A DNA stretch of 64,000 nt from Prochlorococcus marinus str. MIT 1013 (GTDB taxonomy: Bacteria; Cyanobacteriota; Cyanobacteriia; PCC-6307; Cyanobiaceae): NCBI RefSeq assembly GCF_027359395.1, contig NZ_CP114778.1, positions 372,001 to 436,000 of the forward strand, written 5' to 3'. The first letter of the stretch is position 1. The number at the start of each line of letters is the position of its first letter. The notes under the pieces were generated by a model. That model was not told where the DNA came from and made no database searches. It worked only from the letters and a program-made list of their open reading frames with translations. A program made the position numbers and the translations under genes. This document shows positions 38,284 to 45,792 of this stretch, piece by piece.

Positions 38284-38409
38284 TTAAACAAAACCTGGAA
38301 TAATCCAGCCAGTTAGTCCGTAGTTAATGACTGCAGCAAAGAAGCCCATCATCGCGAGACGACCATTCATTATTTCAGCTGTTTTCCAGTAGTTAGTTTC
38401 TTTGTTCAT
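38284..38409 (-). CDS. hli: High-light-inducible protein, 41 aa
   Basis: Single chlorophyll-binding-like helix of the Hli/Scp family: AEIMNGRLAMMGFFAAVINY (residues 11-30) with the ExxNGRxAM motif, then GLTGWIIPGFV. Hli proteins associate with photosystem assembly intermediates and protect against excess light. Last of five overlapping hli genes; its ATG overlaps the TAA of the upstream gene (TAATG). Confidence 0.88.
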   Translation of the reverse strand: MNKETNYWKTAEIMNGRLAMMGFFAAVINYGLTGWIIPGFV

Positions 38410-38558
38410 TACACGAAACCTGGAATGATTTGACCTGTTGTTGCATATGCACCAACTAGAGCAATGCATCCAAATAATGCAGCATAGCCGTTAAGTCTTT
38501 CTGCAGTTACCTTTTCAGGATCAATGTTTCTGCTGTTGTTGTTGTTTTGAGTAGTCAT
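38409..38558 (-). CDS. hli: High-light-inducible protein, 49 aa
   Basis: Polar N-terminus MTTQNNNNSRNIDPEKVTAE then RLNGYAALFGCIALVGAYAT with the (E)RxNGxxAxxG motif and the common TTGQIIPGFV ending. Overlaps both neighbours through TAATG junctions. Fourth gene in the transcript. Confidence 0.88.
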   Translation of the reverse strand: MTTQNNNNSRNIDPEKVTAERLNGYAALFGCIALVGAYATTGQIIPGFV

Positions 38559-38704
38559 TACACAACACCTGGAATGATTTGACCTGTTGTTAGATATGCA
38601 CCAATGAGTGCCCAGCATCCAACAAATGCTGCGTAGCCATTGAGTCTTTCAGCAATTACTTTGCCTTCTTCAACTCTTGGAGTTTCAGTGGTTTGATTTT
38701 TCAT
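38558..38704 (-). CDS. hli: High-light-inducible protein, 48 aa
   Basis: MKNQTTETPRVEEGKVIAER then LNGYAAFVGCWALIGAYLTT and GQIIPGVV. AERLNG motif. Its stop overlaps the start of the 49-aa hli gene and its start overlaps the stop of the 39-aa gene. Confidence 0.88.
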   Translation of the reverse strand: MKNQTTETPRVEEGKVIAERLNGYAAFVGCWALIGAYLTTGQIIPGVV

Positions 38705-38823
38705 TAAACGACACCTGGAATAAGTTGACCGGTTGTTAGATAGATACCTGTTAGTAGAACGAATGCCATCATGGCTGGTCTGCCGATGCTTCTTTCTAGG
38801 ATTGTTTTGTTAGATGGTTGCAT
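38704..38823 (-). CDS. hli: High-light-inducible-like protein, 39 aa
   Basis: MQPSNKTILERSIGRPAMMA, FVLLTGIYLTTGQLIPGVV. The usual NGR is replaced by SIGRPAM but the Glu-Arg and the TTGQxIPG end are intact. Second gene of the operon; it starts 20 bp after the first hli stop. Confidence 0.83.
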   Translation of the reverse strand: MQPSNKTILERSIGRPAMMAFVLLTGIYLTTGQLIPGVV

Positions 38824-38843
38824 TGTTATTGGTAGTTATTGGT

Positions 38844-38951
38844 TTAGAAAATTCCAGGAATGATTTGACCTGTGGTTGCGTATGCACCGAAGGCTGCAAC
38901 GAAGCCAAGCATTGCTGCCCAACCGTTAAACTTTTCTGCTTCTGGAGTCAT
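38844..38951 (-). CDS. hli: High-light-inducible protein, 35 aa
   Basis: MTPEAEKFNGWAAMLGFVAA, FGAYATTGQIIPGIF. First and shortest of the operon, with the AEKFNGWAAM motif. It differs from the hli at 48574-48681 at only three residues (A/M, L/I, V/I), a recent duplicate. The roughly 250 bp upstream should carry the operon promoter. Confidence 0.88.
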   Translation of the reverse strand: MTPEAEKFNGWAAMLGFVAAFGAYATTGQIIPGIF

Positions 38952-39204
38952 GATGAAATCCGAGATGTGTATGTGAATAAATGTAAACCAATTATTAATC
39001 TACGTAAAGCCCCAAAAGTACGGCTTGCCTCATGAATGTGGAATTCAGACGCAACGGATACAAAAAACATAGTTAATGCAGTTAATTCGACTACATAAGA
39101 CAAGAGTCAAACCAAGGCGTTTTTCTCTCACAAGAACAAATGCCTAACAAAAGTGTGACACTAGTGACACATAGCGTATTAGATATATTTTCTCTTATCA
39201 GGTA

Positions 39205-39477
39205 TCAGTTATAAAAAAAGTCAATTTCTTTAGCTTTTAATCCATCCCAACCAGCTTTGATTAATCGTGTATTTAGAGTGTCTTGGTCAAAATGTTTGGA
39301 CCCAGTTTTAACAATACGGTTTCGCATTGATTTCTTAACTCCACTTCTTTTACGCGCATTCTCCTTATCCATGACATCCCTGTAGAGGGTCAGCATTTCT
39401 GATGGAATAGGACTTCCATCTAGATCTAAGCCAGCTTGGATAGCGTTATCAATTGCATCTGGGCCAGAGAACTCCAC
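39205..39477 (-). CDS. Hypothetical protein, 90 aa
   Basis: MEFSGPDAIDNAIQAGLDLD, SPIPSEMLTLYRDVMDKENA then a basic stretch RKRSGVKKSMRNRIVKTGS. A soluble protein with acidic start and basic centre, ending LKAKEIDFFYN. Not recognised, though it looks conserved rather than random. Confidence 0.5.
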   Translation of the reverse strand: MEFSGPDAIDNAIQAGLDLDGSPIPSEMLTLYRDVMDKENARKRSGVKKSMRNRIVKTGSKHFDQDTLNTRLIKAGWDGLKAKEIDFFYN

Positions 39478-39564
39478 AAGAAAAAAGCGTAATGGATTTA
39501 TTCTCCTATCGCATCTACCGAATTTCTGGAATTCTTAGTAGAAAGAAAAAAAGTAGTGTAAATT

Positions 39565-40197
39565 TTACTTTATGCGATAAATAACTGAAAGATTATTGGC
39601 TGGCATATCGATGACGTTATCAAGATTAAATCCATTTTCAGAAGCAATAACATTAACGTCTTCTAAGTTGCGAAGCCCCCAGAGCGGGTTTTGTATTTTT
39701 AAGGATTGATCAAAATTCAAATTACTTTCTGATGTTTGTTTTTCTTTTCTTAAGAAAGGTCCATAGAGCATCAAAAAATTACTTTGATCTAGATATTTCT
39801 TTGATTCTTCAAACAAAGATCTTGTACAACTCCATGGTGAGATATGAATCATATTTATGCACACAATTCCCTTAATTAAAGCCCCAAGTCGATTGGTAAT
39901 TGACCAAGGACGAATATCTACATCAAGATTAAGAGGTTCAGGCATTTTTGAAAAAAGCCCCTCATGCCTAATCCATGAATTAATACTTTGTCTATGTTCA
40001 AATTCGGGATCACTAGTTTGCCAAGTAATTGATGGGAATTTTTTTTGAAAGAAGACTCCGTGTTGTCCACTACCACTAGCTATTTCTAAAAGCCAGCAAT
40101 TAGGAGAAATATAATTGCTTAAAACTGCGGCGATGGAATCACGATTCCTTGTCGTAGCCGGAAAATCTAGTCGATAGTCGGGATTTATATTAACCAT
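39565..40197 (-). CDS. DUF938 methyltransferase-like protein
   Basis: A 210-residue protein of the DUF938 group, a SAM-binding methyltransferase-like family. LLEIASGSGQHGVFFQKKFP (about residues 37-56) holds the E/DxxSGSGQH motif typical of DUF938. SITWQTSDPEFEHRQSINSW and the segment ending MIHISPWSCTRSLFEESKKY follow the family layout. Substrate unknown. It overlaps the next minus-strand gene upstream by 13 bp. Confidence 0.8.
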   Translation of the reverse strand: MVNINPDYRLDFPATTRNRDSIAAVLSNYISPNCWLLEIASGSGQHGVFFQKKFPSITWQTSDPEFEHRQSINSWIRHEGLFSKMPEPLNLDVDIRPWSITNRLGALIKGIVCINMIHISPWSCTRSLFEESKKYLDQSNFLMLYGPFLRKEKQTSESNLNFDQSLKIQNPLWGLRNLEDVNVIASENGFNLDNVIDMPANNLSVIYRIK

Positions 40198-40460
40198 GAT
40201 TTATCAAAAGTTAATAGGACTAAGGAATCAGAATTGTTTGGAAGTTTTTCCTTAGAAAAATCTTTAATAATAAAAATAATCATTATTAGTAAAGGAGCTA
40301 GAAATGCGGATGCGGCAACTGCTCCAATAATCCGTCTTGAATTTAATAAGGGCTTTTTAACTAATGGGTCACCGCAGAGACCACAAATCAAAACACCATC
40401 ACTACTAGTTTTATGAAATTGATAACGAGAAGAGCAGAAAGGGCAATAATATCGGCTCAT
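40185..40460 (-). CDS. Zinc-ribbon membrane protein
   Basis: MSRYYCPFCSSRYQFHKTSS, LICGLCGDPLVKKPLL: two CxxC pairs (CPFC, CGLC) form a zinc ribbon, followed by a hydrophobic helix (about residues 48-65) and a polar tail. Its 3' end overlaps the DUF938 start by 13 bp, suggesting coupling. The frame opens a little upstream at 40481, but MSRYYCPF is the better start. Function unknown. Confidence 0.65.
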   Translation of the reverse strand: MSRYYCPFCSSRYQFHKTSSDGVLICGLCGDPLVKKPLLNSRRIIGAVAASAFLAPLLIMIIFIIKDFSKEKLPNNSDSLVLLTFDKSWLI

Positions 40461-40551
40461 TCCTGATCTTACAAAAAACAAAATTTATCTATATTAAATA
40501 TGCCTACCATTATAAAAAGCAAACTAATTTGATTAAATGTAGGACTTAAAG

Positions 40552-41238
40552 ATGAGAGAAGAGATTGAGGTATCAAATCACCTTGTAAGGAATCTTGAGA
40601 GAATATCTCCAGACAATTCTATCTTTAATTACAAATCTGGAAGAAATGCCTTCTTATCATTAGGACAAGGAAATATTCGTGAATGGTTGGAGATATTTCT
40701 TCCGAATACACGAATAATTTTAGAACCAAAAATCATTGGATCAATCATTGGCATTCAATATATCAATGGAGAATTAAACAAGGTCATAAATAAAAATAGT
40801 CAAGACATTACAGAAATTGTAAGGTCTCTTAAAACTATTCCTAAAAGCCTAGCGATTAAAAACAGACTAGAAATACAAGGAGTTCTTTACGACAATAAAA
40901 ATTTATCAACTAGAAAAAATGAAACTGAATTTATAGATATTCAAAATTTTATATCAAAGTCTAAAAGACTTAAATTCTGCGCTTTTCAAATATGTCAATG
41001 CAATATTAATCATTTTCAATCACTTCAGGAATTAAAATATCTAAATTTTGAAATTCCTCAAACTCAATTTACAAACTTCATTTCTGATATCGAAATCTAT
41101 CTTCAATGTTGGAGAGAGGGTAAGTTATTTACAAGCTATCCAACAAATGGACTAGTATTGAAAATCAATTCAAGAAAATTGCAAAAGTATCTTGGAGAAA
41201 ATAACCTATCAATACCTTGGGCATACGCCATAAATTAA
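40552..41238 (+). CDS. Degenerate NAD-ligase adenylation-domain homologue
   Basis: A 228-residue protein related to the orphan ligase-core protein at 35807-36409. The motif I equivalent is LEPKIIGSIIGI (residues 58-68): KxDG has become KIIG, so the Asp after the nucleophile Lys60 is lost. RLEIQGVLYDN and PTNGLVLKINSRKLQ correspond to motifs III and IV. It has about 35 extra residues at the N-terminus. Likely catalytically altered. Its TAA overlaps the ATG of the next microprotein gene (TAATG). Confidence 0.65.
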   Translation: MREEIEVSNHLVRNLERISPDNSIFNYKSGRNAFLSLGQGNIREWLEIFLPNTRIILEPKIIGSIIGIQYINGELNKVINKNSQDITEIVRSLKTIPKSLAIKNRLEIQGVLYDNKNLSTRKNETEFIDIQNFISKSKRLKFCAFQICQCNINHFQSLQELKYLNFEIPQTQFTNFISDIEIYLQCWREGKLFTSYPTNGLVLKINSRKLQKYLGENNLSIPWAYAIN

Positions 41239-41384
41239 TGATTATTGCTACAACTCAAAAAGCATCAGAAGTAATTGGAGGAGTAGAGATCTTTTCCCCA
41301 ATGGGATTAACCATCCTAACCATAGGAATACTATTTACAGTAGGTGTACCACTAACAATGATTTTAAGAGGAAAGAAAGATTAA
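41238..41384 (+). CDS. Single-span microprotein, 48 aa
   Basis: MIIATTQKASEVIGGVEIFS then a membrane helix (about residues 22-43) and a basic end ILRGKKD. Start overlaps the ligase-like stop by one base, so it is coupled to it. Not recognised. Confidence 0.55.
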   Translation: MIIATTQKASEVIGGVEIFSPMGLTILTIGILFTVGVPLTMILRGKKD

Positions 41385-41498
41385 GTTATTTTCACTGACG
41401 ATTTTATGGAGAATAAAATTGTGAGTAACTAAACAAACAACTACAAAAAAAGGATATAGATTAAACTCGTTAAAAGCAAGATTTAATGCAAGAAAGAT

Positions 41499-41936
41499 AT
41501 GAATAAAAATATTAAAATTCTAATTCTTTATATCAACACCTTATTTAAGTATATTCATCCAAAGAAATTTCATTTCAATTTGGTATTGCTATCAGGATTA
41601 CTCTTGGTACCATTGCAACAAACCAGATCGGAAGAACTTTTTCTAAAATGTGTTGGTAAATATGAAATAAATAGAGGTGCTCTAATCAAACCAGATTGGG
41701 AAACGAGCTACCTAACAATTAATCTAGATGGATTAATATCTACTATTTACGATAAAGGAATAAAAAAAGAAGGAAGGACTTTGATTAGACGTAATTCATA
41801 CACAATAACTCAAAGAGATAATAGAAACAGCGTTAGGAATATCTACAAAATCAATGGAAAGTATGGTACCTACTCAGTTGAATCCCCACAGAGGTATAGA
41901 ACTTTGATAGGTACTTGTCAAAAAGGAAGAGGTTAA
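41499..41936 (+). CDS. Exported hypothetical protein, 145 aa
   Basis: N-terminal hydrophobic segment (about residues 27-43, FNLVLLSGLLLVPLQQTRSE) fits a signal peptide or anchor. The mature part has FLKCVGKYEINRGALIKPDW, YSVESPQRYRTLIGTCQKGR: two cysteines and beta-rich composition. Probably periplasmic. Function unknown. Confidence 0.5.
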   Translation: MNKNIKILILYINTLFKYIHPKKFHFNLVLLSGLLLVPLQQTRSEELFLKCVGKYEINRGALIKPDWETSYLTINLDGLISTIYDKGIKKEGRTLIRRNSYTITQRDNRNSVRNIYKINGKYGTYSVESPQRYRTLIGTCQKGRG

Positions 41937-41986
41937 GAAGATTGATTTAAAAAATAAAATACTACTTCAATTATTTTCTAAATCAA

Positions 41987-42127
41987 TTAATTGTCACTTC
42001 CTTTACTTTGATCAAGACCTTGAGCTCTGCGGTTTTTGGCAATACCTCCAACCCCAAGCACCAAGAAAATCATATAGAAAAATAAAGTAGAAATAATCGT
42101 AATGATTGCAATCGTGGCAATATTCAT
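41987..42127 (-). CDS. Single-span microprotein, 46 aa
   Basis: MNIATIAIITIISTLFFYMI helix continuing to about residue 27, then KNRRAQGLDQSKGSDN. Positive charges after the helix place the tail inside. Not recognised. Confidence 0.5.
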   Translation of the reverse strand: MNIATIAIITIISTLFFYMIFLVLGVGGIAKNRRAQGLDQSKGSDN

Positions 42128-42186
42128 TAAAAAAATATTGAATTAATTTGTTCTCTAAATCTAACAGGAAGTGTCAATACAACCAC

Positions 42187-42273
42187 TTAAGTAAAGACAA
42201 CAGTAACGCCACTGATAAGTATCGCAAACGTAATAATGAAAAAAGGCAGAACTTGAATTTTATTGTTATTCAT
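42187..42273 (-). CDS. Possible microprotein, 28 aa
   Basis: MNNNKIQVLPFFIITFAILI then SGVTVVFT. A single helix with a polar start; very short. Upstream of and same strand as the 46-aa microprotein. Confidence 0.3.
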   Translation of the reverse strand: MNNNKIQVLPFFIITFAILISGVTVVFT

Positions 42274-42451
42274 AGAACTCAATTTTTTAATACAGTAATA
42301 AAATCACAAAGAGGACGAGACGAATAACTACGCAAAAACATTAGTAATAACCGGCCTATAATAATTTTTTTGTAAAAAGCAATTATTTAAGAAGACTTTA
42401 AGTATAAAATTATTAGCTAGAATTTAATTATGCTTTCAATTTTAAGTTGAT

Positions 42452-42745
42452 ATGTGGGTAAGCATAGATCTTTGCTTAGTACCAATAGGGGTAGGTGTCT
42501 CATTATCTCCATACATAAAGACGTGCTTATCAATTATTGAGGAACATAAGCTTGAGTATGAACTGGGTCCAAATGGAACTGCAATTGAAGGGGAGTGGGA
42601 TCAAGTTTTTGAATGCGTAAAGAAATGCCATGAGGCAGTTCATAGCAAAGGTGCTCCACGTGTTTATACAACATTAAAAGTAAATACACGTACAGATAAG
42701 AAGCAATTATTTAAAGAAAAAGTGGGAAGTGTAAGAGGCTCATAG
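42452..42745 (+). CDS. MTH1187/YkoF-like thiamine-binding protein
   Basis: A 97-residue alpha/beta protein of the MTH1187 (DUF77) family. MWVSIDLCLVPIGVGVSLSP, LSIIEEHKLEYELGPNGTAI and ECVKKCHEAVHSKGAPRVYT are the family blocks. Relatives bind thiamine-type ligands as multimers. Monocistronic; role in thiamine handling is inference. Confidence 0.8.
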   Translation: MWVSIDLCLVPIGVGVSLSPYIKTCLSIIEEHKLEYELGPNGTAIEGEWDQVFECVKKCHEAVHSKGAPRVYTTLKVNTRTDKKQLFKEKVGSVRGS

Positions 42746-42866
42746 CAAAAGAATTTAAAAGCATTAAGAAAAAGTTTAAAACCCTAAAACAAAAGAAAGA
42801 TCCCAACATTTACCCATGCATACTCATAGAAGTACTGATATAAAAGAAATACCAGCACGGTAATTA

Positions 42867-42968
42867 ATGACTATCTTTGCTCGTCTAAGCAGATCAGAAG
42901 TTATTCACGGAAGAGTGGCTATGTTTATCGTTGCTATCTGGTTATTCACAAACTATCTAATTCGTTAA
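42867..42968 (+). CDS. Short hli-like protein, 33 aa
   Basis: MTIFARLSRSEVIHGRVAMF then IVAIWLFTNYLIR. The E-V-I-H-G-R-V-A-M segment resembles the chlorophyll-binding helix of Hli/Lhc proteins (ExxHGRxAM), here without the TGQxIPG ending. Probably an Hli relative. It is followed immediately by a 43-aa gene (2 bp between them). Confidence 0.6.
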   Translation: MTIFARLSRSEVIHGRVAMFIVAIWLFTNYLIR

Positions 42969-42970
42969 GA

Positions 42971-43102
42971 ATGGCTAACCCTATTAAAACTTGGTTTTTT
43001 GAATTAATCGAAGATGCGATAGGCAGTAAAGCCATGAAGCAATTTAAGGAAGAAGAAAAAAAAAAGAATTCCGAATCAAATGATGAGCCCAAACAAAATT
43101 AG
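42971..43102 (+). CDS. Small charged protein, 43 aa
   Basis: MANPIKTWFFELIEDAIGSK, AMKQFKEEEKKKNSESNDEP. Soluble and highly charged; coupled to the hli-like gene just upstream. Not recognised. Confidence 0.45.
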   Translation: MANPIKTWFFELIEDAIGSKAMKQFKEEEKKKNSESNDEPKQN

Positions 43103-43138
43103 GTGTTAAAGACTCCTAGTTATATATCTAACCAAGAA

Positions 43139-43309
43139 TCAATCCCATTCAGCTGCAACGGCTCTTAAACCACTAGCAATGATTTCGTTGGGGCAATTAG
43201 TATCTTCCTTTAAGGCCTTAGCTGCAAGATGAACGTTCTCCCAAAAAACTGACACTGCTCCAGTCTTTTGATCATCAGAGAATTTAAAATCCTCAAAAGC
43301 TTTTGGCAT
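43139..43309 (-). CDS. Small protein, 56 aa
   Basis: MPKAFEDFKFSDDQKTGAVS then FWENVHLAAKALKEDTNCPN and EIIASGLRAVAAEWD. Helical, acidic, one cysteine. Resembles the 56-aa ORF at 18148-18318 in arrangement. Not recognised. Confidence 0.45.
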   Translation of the reverse strand: MPKAFEDFKFSDDQKTGAVSVFWENVHLAAKALKEDTNCPNEIIASGLRAVAAEWD

Positions 43310-43340
43310 TTTCCTATTTTTTTAAGTTCTAGCAAAAAAT

Positions 43341-43493
43341 TCATTCATCAACTTTAATCTTCACTGCTTCAATGTAATTATCTTTTTTATTATCTAAAAA
43401 TAGTTTCCTTGTGATTAAAACTGCCATGGCCGTTAAAAATATAAAGCCAACACTTTGAACAAAATCTATATAGGTTGCCAAAAAATGAGTCAT
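43341..43493 (-). CDS. Single-span microprotein, 50 aa
   Basis: MTHFLATYIDFVQSVGFIFL helix then VLITRKLFLDNKKDNYIEAV. Basic flank after the helix. Not recognised. Confidence 0.45.
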   Translation of the reverse strand: MTHFLATYIDFVQSVGFIFLTAMAVLITRKLFLDNKKDNYIEAVKIKVDE

Positions 43494-43592
43494 TGGGAAC
43501 TTGATTATTTCAAATGTAGAGGAAAAAAATCAAATGACAAATTCAACAACACAAAAGCAATAAACAGTAACTTAATGATCTGTTGAAGCCAA

Positions 43593-43712
43593 CTAACTAT
43601 CACCTAACAAGGCACCAGTACCTATATCAAAAACATTATCAAGGTTAGATAGCAACTCTTTTAATTCTTCTCCGCTGATTCTTTTAATCTCTTGGTAAGT
43701 TTCTTTAGACAT
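43593..43712 (-). CDS. Small acidic protein, 39 aa
   Basis: MSKETYQEIKRISGEELKEL then LSNLDNVFDIGTGALLGDS. The C-terminal ALLGDS is Nif11-core-unlike. Acidic helical; unknown. Confidence 0.4.
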   Translation of the reverse strand: MSKETYQEIKRISGEELKELLSNLDNVFDIGTGALLGDS

Positions 43713-43909
43713 CAAAAAAATTAAATCAGATGCAAATTTAACCACTCCTAATCAGCCTCAGAGACCGTAAAGACCGATAGGGGTAATTGCCTTTCGGTAT
43801 ACTTCAATAAAAAGAAATAATGATAATAATAAGTCTGCCTGTATAAAAATTTCTAATCAATACCGCATAGAAAATAACGATACCAATGAGTAATAGATGC
43901 TAGGTAATT

Positions 43910-44201
43910 ATTCCTACACGGCTGACAGTGGTTTGTTCTTATATTTTTTGAACTTCTCAGGACAACCTTCTTTTTATACTGAGCTTTAGAAGGTTGTTTC
44001 TTTGAATAATAAACGTCAGTACTCCTCCCCAGAAGCCAATCAATTGATGACCAGTGCAATTGATTGCCTGACGTACATTTATCCTAAAATCACTTTTTCA
44101 TCAATAGTTCTGTAGGACCGTACGTCTTAGGTAGGGAAACCGTAGAAAGAATAAAACTCTTTTAATTAGACATTTAAAAAGGGCCCGAGGGGGCCCTTTT
44201 T
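43910..44201 (+). ncRNA. Candidate structured small RNA in repeat copy A
   Basis: In order: a perfect 10-bp hairpin (ACAACCTTCT 43962-43971 with AGAAGGTTGT 43988-43997), then a compound stem (ACGTCAG 44013-44019 with CTGACGT 44068-44074) enclosing a perfect 10-bp hairpin (CAATCAATTG 44037-44046 with CAATTGATTG 44057-44066) and an unpaired ACTCCTCCCC segment, then a GC-rich hairpin followed by T5. ACTCCTCC-type segments are anti-Shine-Dalgarno-like and occur in the cyanobacterial sRNA Yfr1. Transcription is inferred, not shown. Confidence 0.55.
44176..44201 (+). terminator. Bidirectional GC hairpin terminator, copy A
   Basis: GGGCCC (44181-44186) pairs with GGGCCC (44191-44196) around a GAGG loop, flanked by A5 and T5, so the full stem includes the A/T flanks. 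It can end transcripts on either strand; on the plus strand it closes the candidate RNA. Confidence 0.8.
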
Positions 44202-44378
44202 CTTTACCGATTCTTTGGAAGCTTCTGGATATTGGTGGCCTGGGGCCAAGTGTCTAGTAGAAAGGCTTTTTTACTCCGTTAGGGCACCTAAACGATGCAG
44301 AGGAGGTTCGACTGAATTGACGCACCTAAATCATTGATCCTTGTCGCATCAGACGAATAACCTACTTATTCATTGAGA

Positions 44379-44546
44379 ATGTTGGAGCAGGAACCAGAAT
44401 TCAGTTCGCTTCTCTTAAATACTCAGGTGGAGTGTCGACCATCAATGGTGCCTCTTAACTCAACAAACGTATCTTTGCTCTATTCGCACCTCAACGCAAT
44501 CAGCCTTAATGCCCATTGCATTTCCACTACACCTGATCAAAAATAG
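44379..44546 (+). CDS. Possible ORF in repeat copy A, 55 aa
   Basis: ATG to TAG frame in the right half of the repeat, starting MLEQEPEFSSLLLNTQVECR and ending HCISTTPDQK. Because the repeat is identical, the same ORF exists in copy B (55161-55328). No family recognised, no clear ribosome-binding site, and composition is not distinctive, so coding status is doubtful. Confidence 0.2.
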   Translation: MLEQEPEFSSLLLNTQVECRPSMVPLNSTNVSLLYSHLNAISLNAHCISTTPDQK

Positions 44547-44590
44547 TAAGTTTGGGGTCTAAAACTTTCATCTCAAATCAAACCATCAAT

Positions 44591-44935
44591 ATGTCGAGAG
44601 AACAAAAAATTAAACAAGCTCAAATAAGCATTTTCGGTGAAATAGCTAAAGAATGTAAAACTGATCATCAAAAAATTGAATTTTTCGATTCATCTAAGGA
44701 AGCATTTTTCACTGAATCAAATGAATCAACAAGCTCGGTTACTGAAGATATCCCTAAAGACTTAGACGACGGGTTTTACGTATACGCAAATATGAAAAAA
44801 CTTAGCGAAAAGGAGCTTGAAGAGTTAAAAAGTCTGCCATGGAAAGAATACCCAGAAAACTTTAAGATATTTTTATTCGATTTTTGCATCTTAAATGGTG
44901 ATGCCTATTCAAAATACTTCCCCAATTCAAAGTAG
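44591..44935 (+). CDS. Hypothetical protein downstream of repeat copy A, 114 aa
   Basis: MSREQKIKQAQISIFGEIAK, ESTSSVTEDIPKDLDDGFYV, then SEKELEELKSLPWKEYPENF. Soluble, acidic. It starts 29 bp after the repeat ends, so its promoter and leader lie in the repeat. Not recognised. Confidence 0.5.
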   Translation: MSREQKIKQAQISIFGEIAKECKTDHQKIEFFDSSKEAFFTESNESTSSVTEDIPKDLDDGFYVYANMKKLSEKELEELKSLPWKEYPENFKIFLFDFCILNGDAYSKYFPNSK

Positions 44936-45134
44936 TTTTAGCAATTTTCTAATACGATCTACTTAACGAATGAACGCGATAATTTGCTTGTGTGGCATAC
45001 GGAAAATCCCTCTAGCAAAGAATATTTAAAGACATCCGATAATATATTTATTGCAGTCAGGCCACAAATATGATGCGTTATTGCAAGCAAGGTAGGAGCT
45101 TTTAAATTGAAGAAATATCCTTATTTCTCACCTA

Positions 45135-45401
45135 ATGCTTGAAACAACTGTATGTACATTTGATGTGAATGTACCTTACGATGAATGGGTGAAAAAGTTT
45201 GACATCGACGAGGCTCCAGCCAGATCAGCAAAAGGAATAAAGGTGATTTTCAGAGGTGTCAGCAAAGATAATCCTGAAAAAGCGATCGTTGTAGTTCAAG
45301 CTTTAGAAGGTGTCTTAGGAAAACATATACAAGAGAACATTGAAATATTTGAAAAAAATGGTGCAGTCATGAGTACGGCAGAACCTAGTCTCTGGTCTTG
45401 A
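45135..45401 (+). CDS. DUF3764-like protein
   Basis: An 88-residue alpha/beta protein: MLETTVCTFDVNVPYDEWVK, GIKVIFRGVSKDNPEKAIVV and ending ENIEIFEKNGAVMSTAEPSL. This pattern fits DUF3764, a small family in marine picocyanobacteria of unknown function, dimeric barrel-like. Monocistronic. Confidence 0.65.
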   Translation: MLETTVCTFDVNVPYDEWVKKFDIDEAPARSAKGIKVIFRGVSKDNPEKAIVVVQALEGVLGKHIQENIEIFEKNGAVMSTAEPSLWS

Positions 45402-45468
45402 GGATCCAAATTGCTTAGGTATAAATAAAGAATCAAATCAAAAGATTAGTCTCAATTAAATCTGAACA

Positions 45469-45738
45469 ATGATTAGAAATCTGTTTTTCTTAATTCTCGG
45501 AGCATTTAGCGGTCTTTGGTTTATATGGCCTCAAATCATTACGACCAAAGGTTGGGAATGCACAAAAGATGTTATTGCATCTTCTAATGAAGATTTAACA
45601 GATATTGAATCATTAGTTGAATCCTTGCCAAACAGAATCAAATTAGGCTTGGCTGTTTCCCCCAAAACATTGCTAAAGAGAGAGAACCTTACTCGTATCG
45701 AGAAGCTCAGAATTGTTGGAGATGCTTGCTTTAGATAA
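45469..45738 (+). CDS. Signal-anchored protein, 89 aa
   Basis: An N-terminal hydrophobic segment (MIRNLFFLILGAFSGLWFIW) then KGWECTKDVIASSNEDLTDI and a tail with RIEKLRIVGDACFR. Two cysteines in the soluble part; probably periplasmic. Not recognised. Confidence 0.5.
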   Translation: MIRNLFFLILGAFSGLWFIWPQIITTKGWECTKDVIASSNEDLTDIESLVESLPNRIKLGLAVSPKTLLKRENLTRIEKLRIVGDACFR

Positions 45739-45792
45739 ATTAAAAGGCACAAGGAAAATTATCATTATTCACATCAACAAAAAGTTGGCGTC

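Larger units (their letters stand above)
43904..44561. repeat. 658-bp perfect direct repeat, copy A
   Basis: Identical base for base to copy B at 54686-55343, in the same orientation and exactly 10782 bp away, with no indels. Its left flank sequence differs immediately outside, and it ends one base after GGGGTCT, 29 bp before the ATG of the 114-aa gene at 44591. It is visibly richer in G+C than its surroundings and holds a structured RNA-like left half with a terminator, then a half with no strong ORF on either strand. It has no target-site duplication or transposase that I can see. Confidence 0.97.

Noticed and set aside
38284-39035. Longer ORFs across the hli cluster (for example plus strand 38814-39035)
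   Set aside because: They read the hli genes out of frame. The short frames with Hli motifs and TAATG junctions explain the region.
43853-44059. 68-codon minus-strand ORF partly in repeat copy A (and its 93-codon counterpart at 54560-54841)
   Set aside because: The shared part lies in the hairpins of the candidate RNA and the flanking parts differ entirely between copies. The frames look like shadows of the structured sequence.
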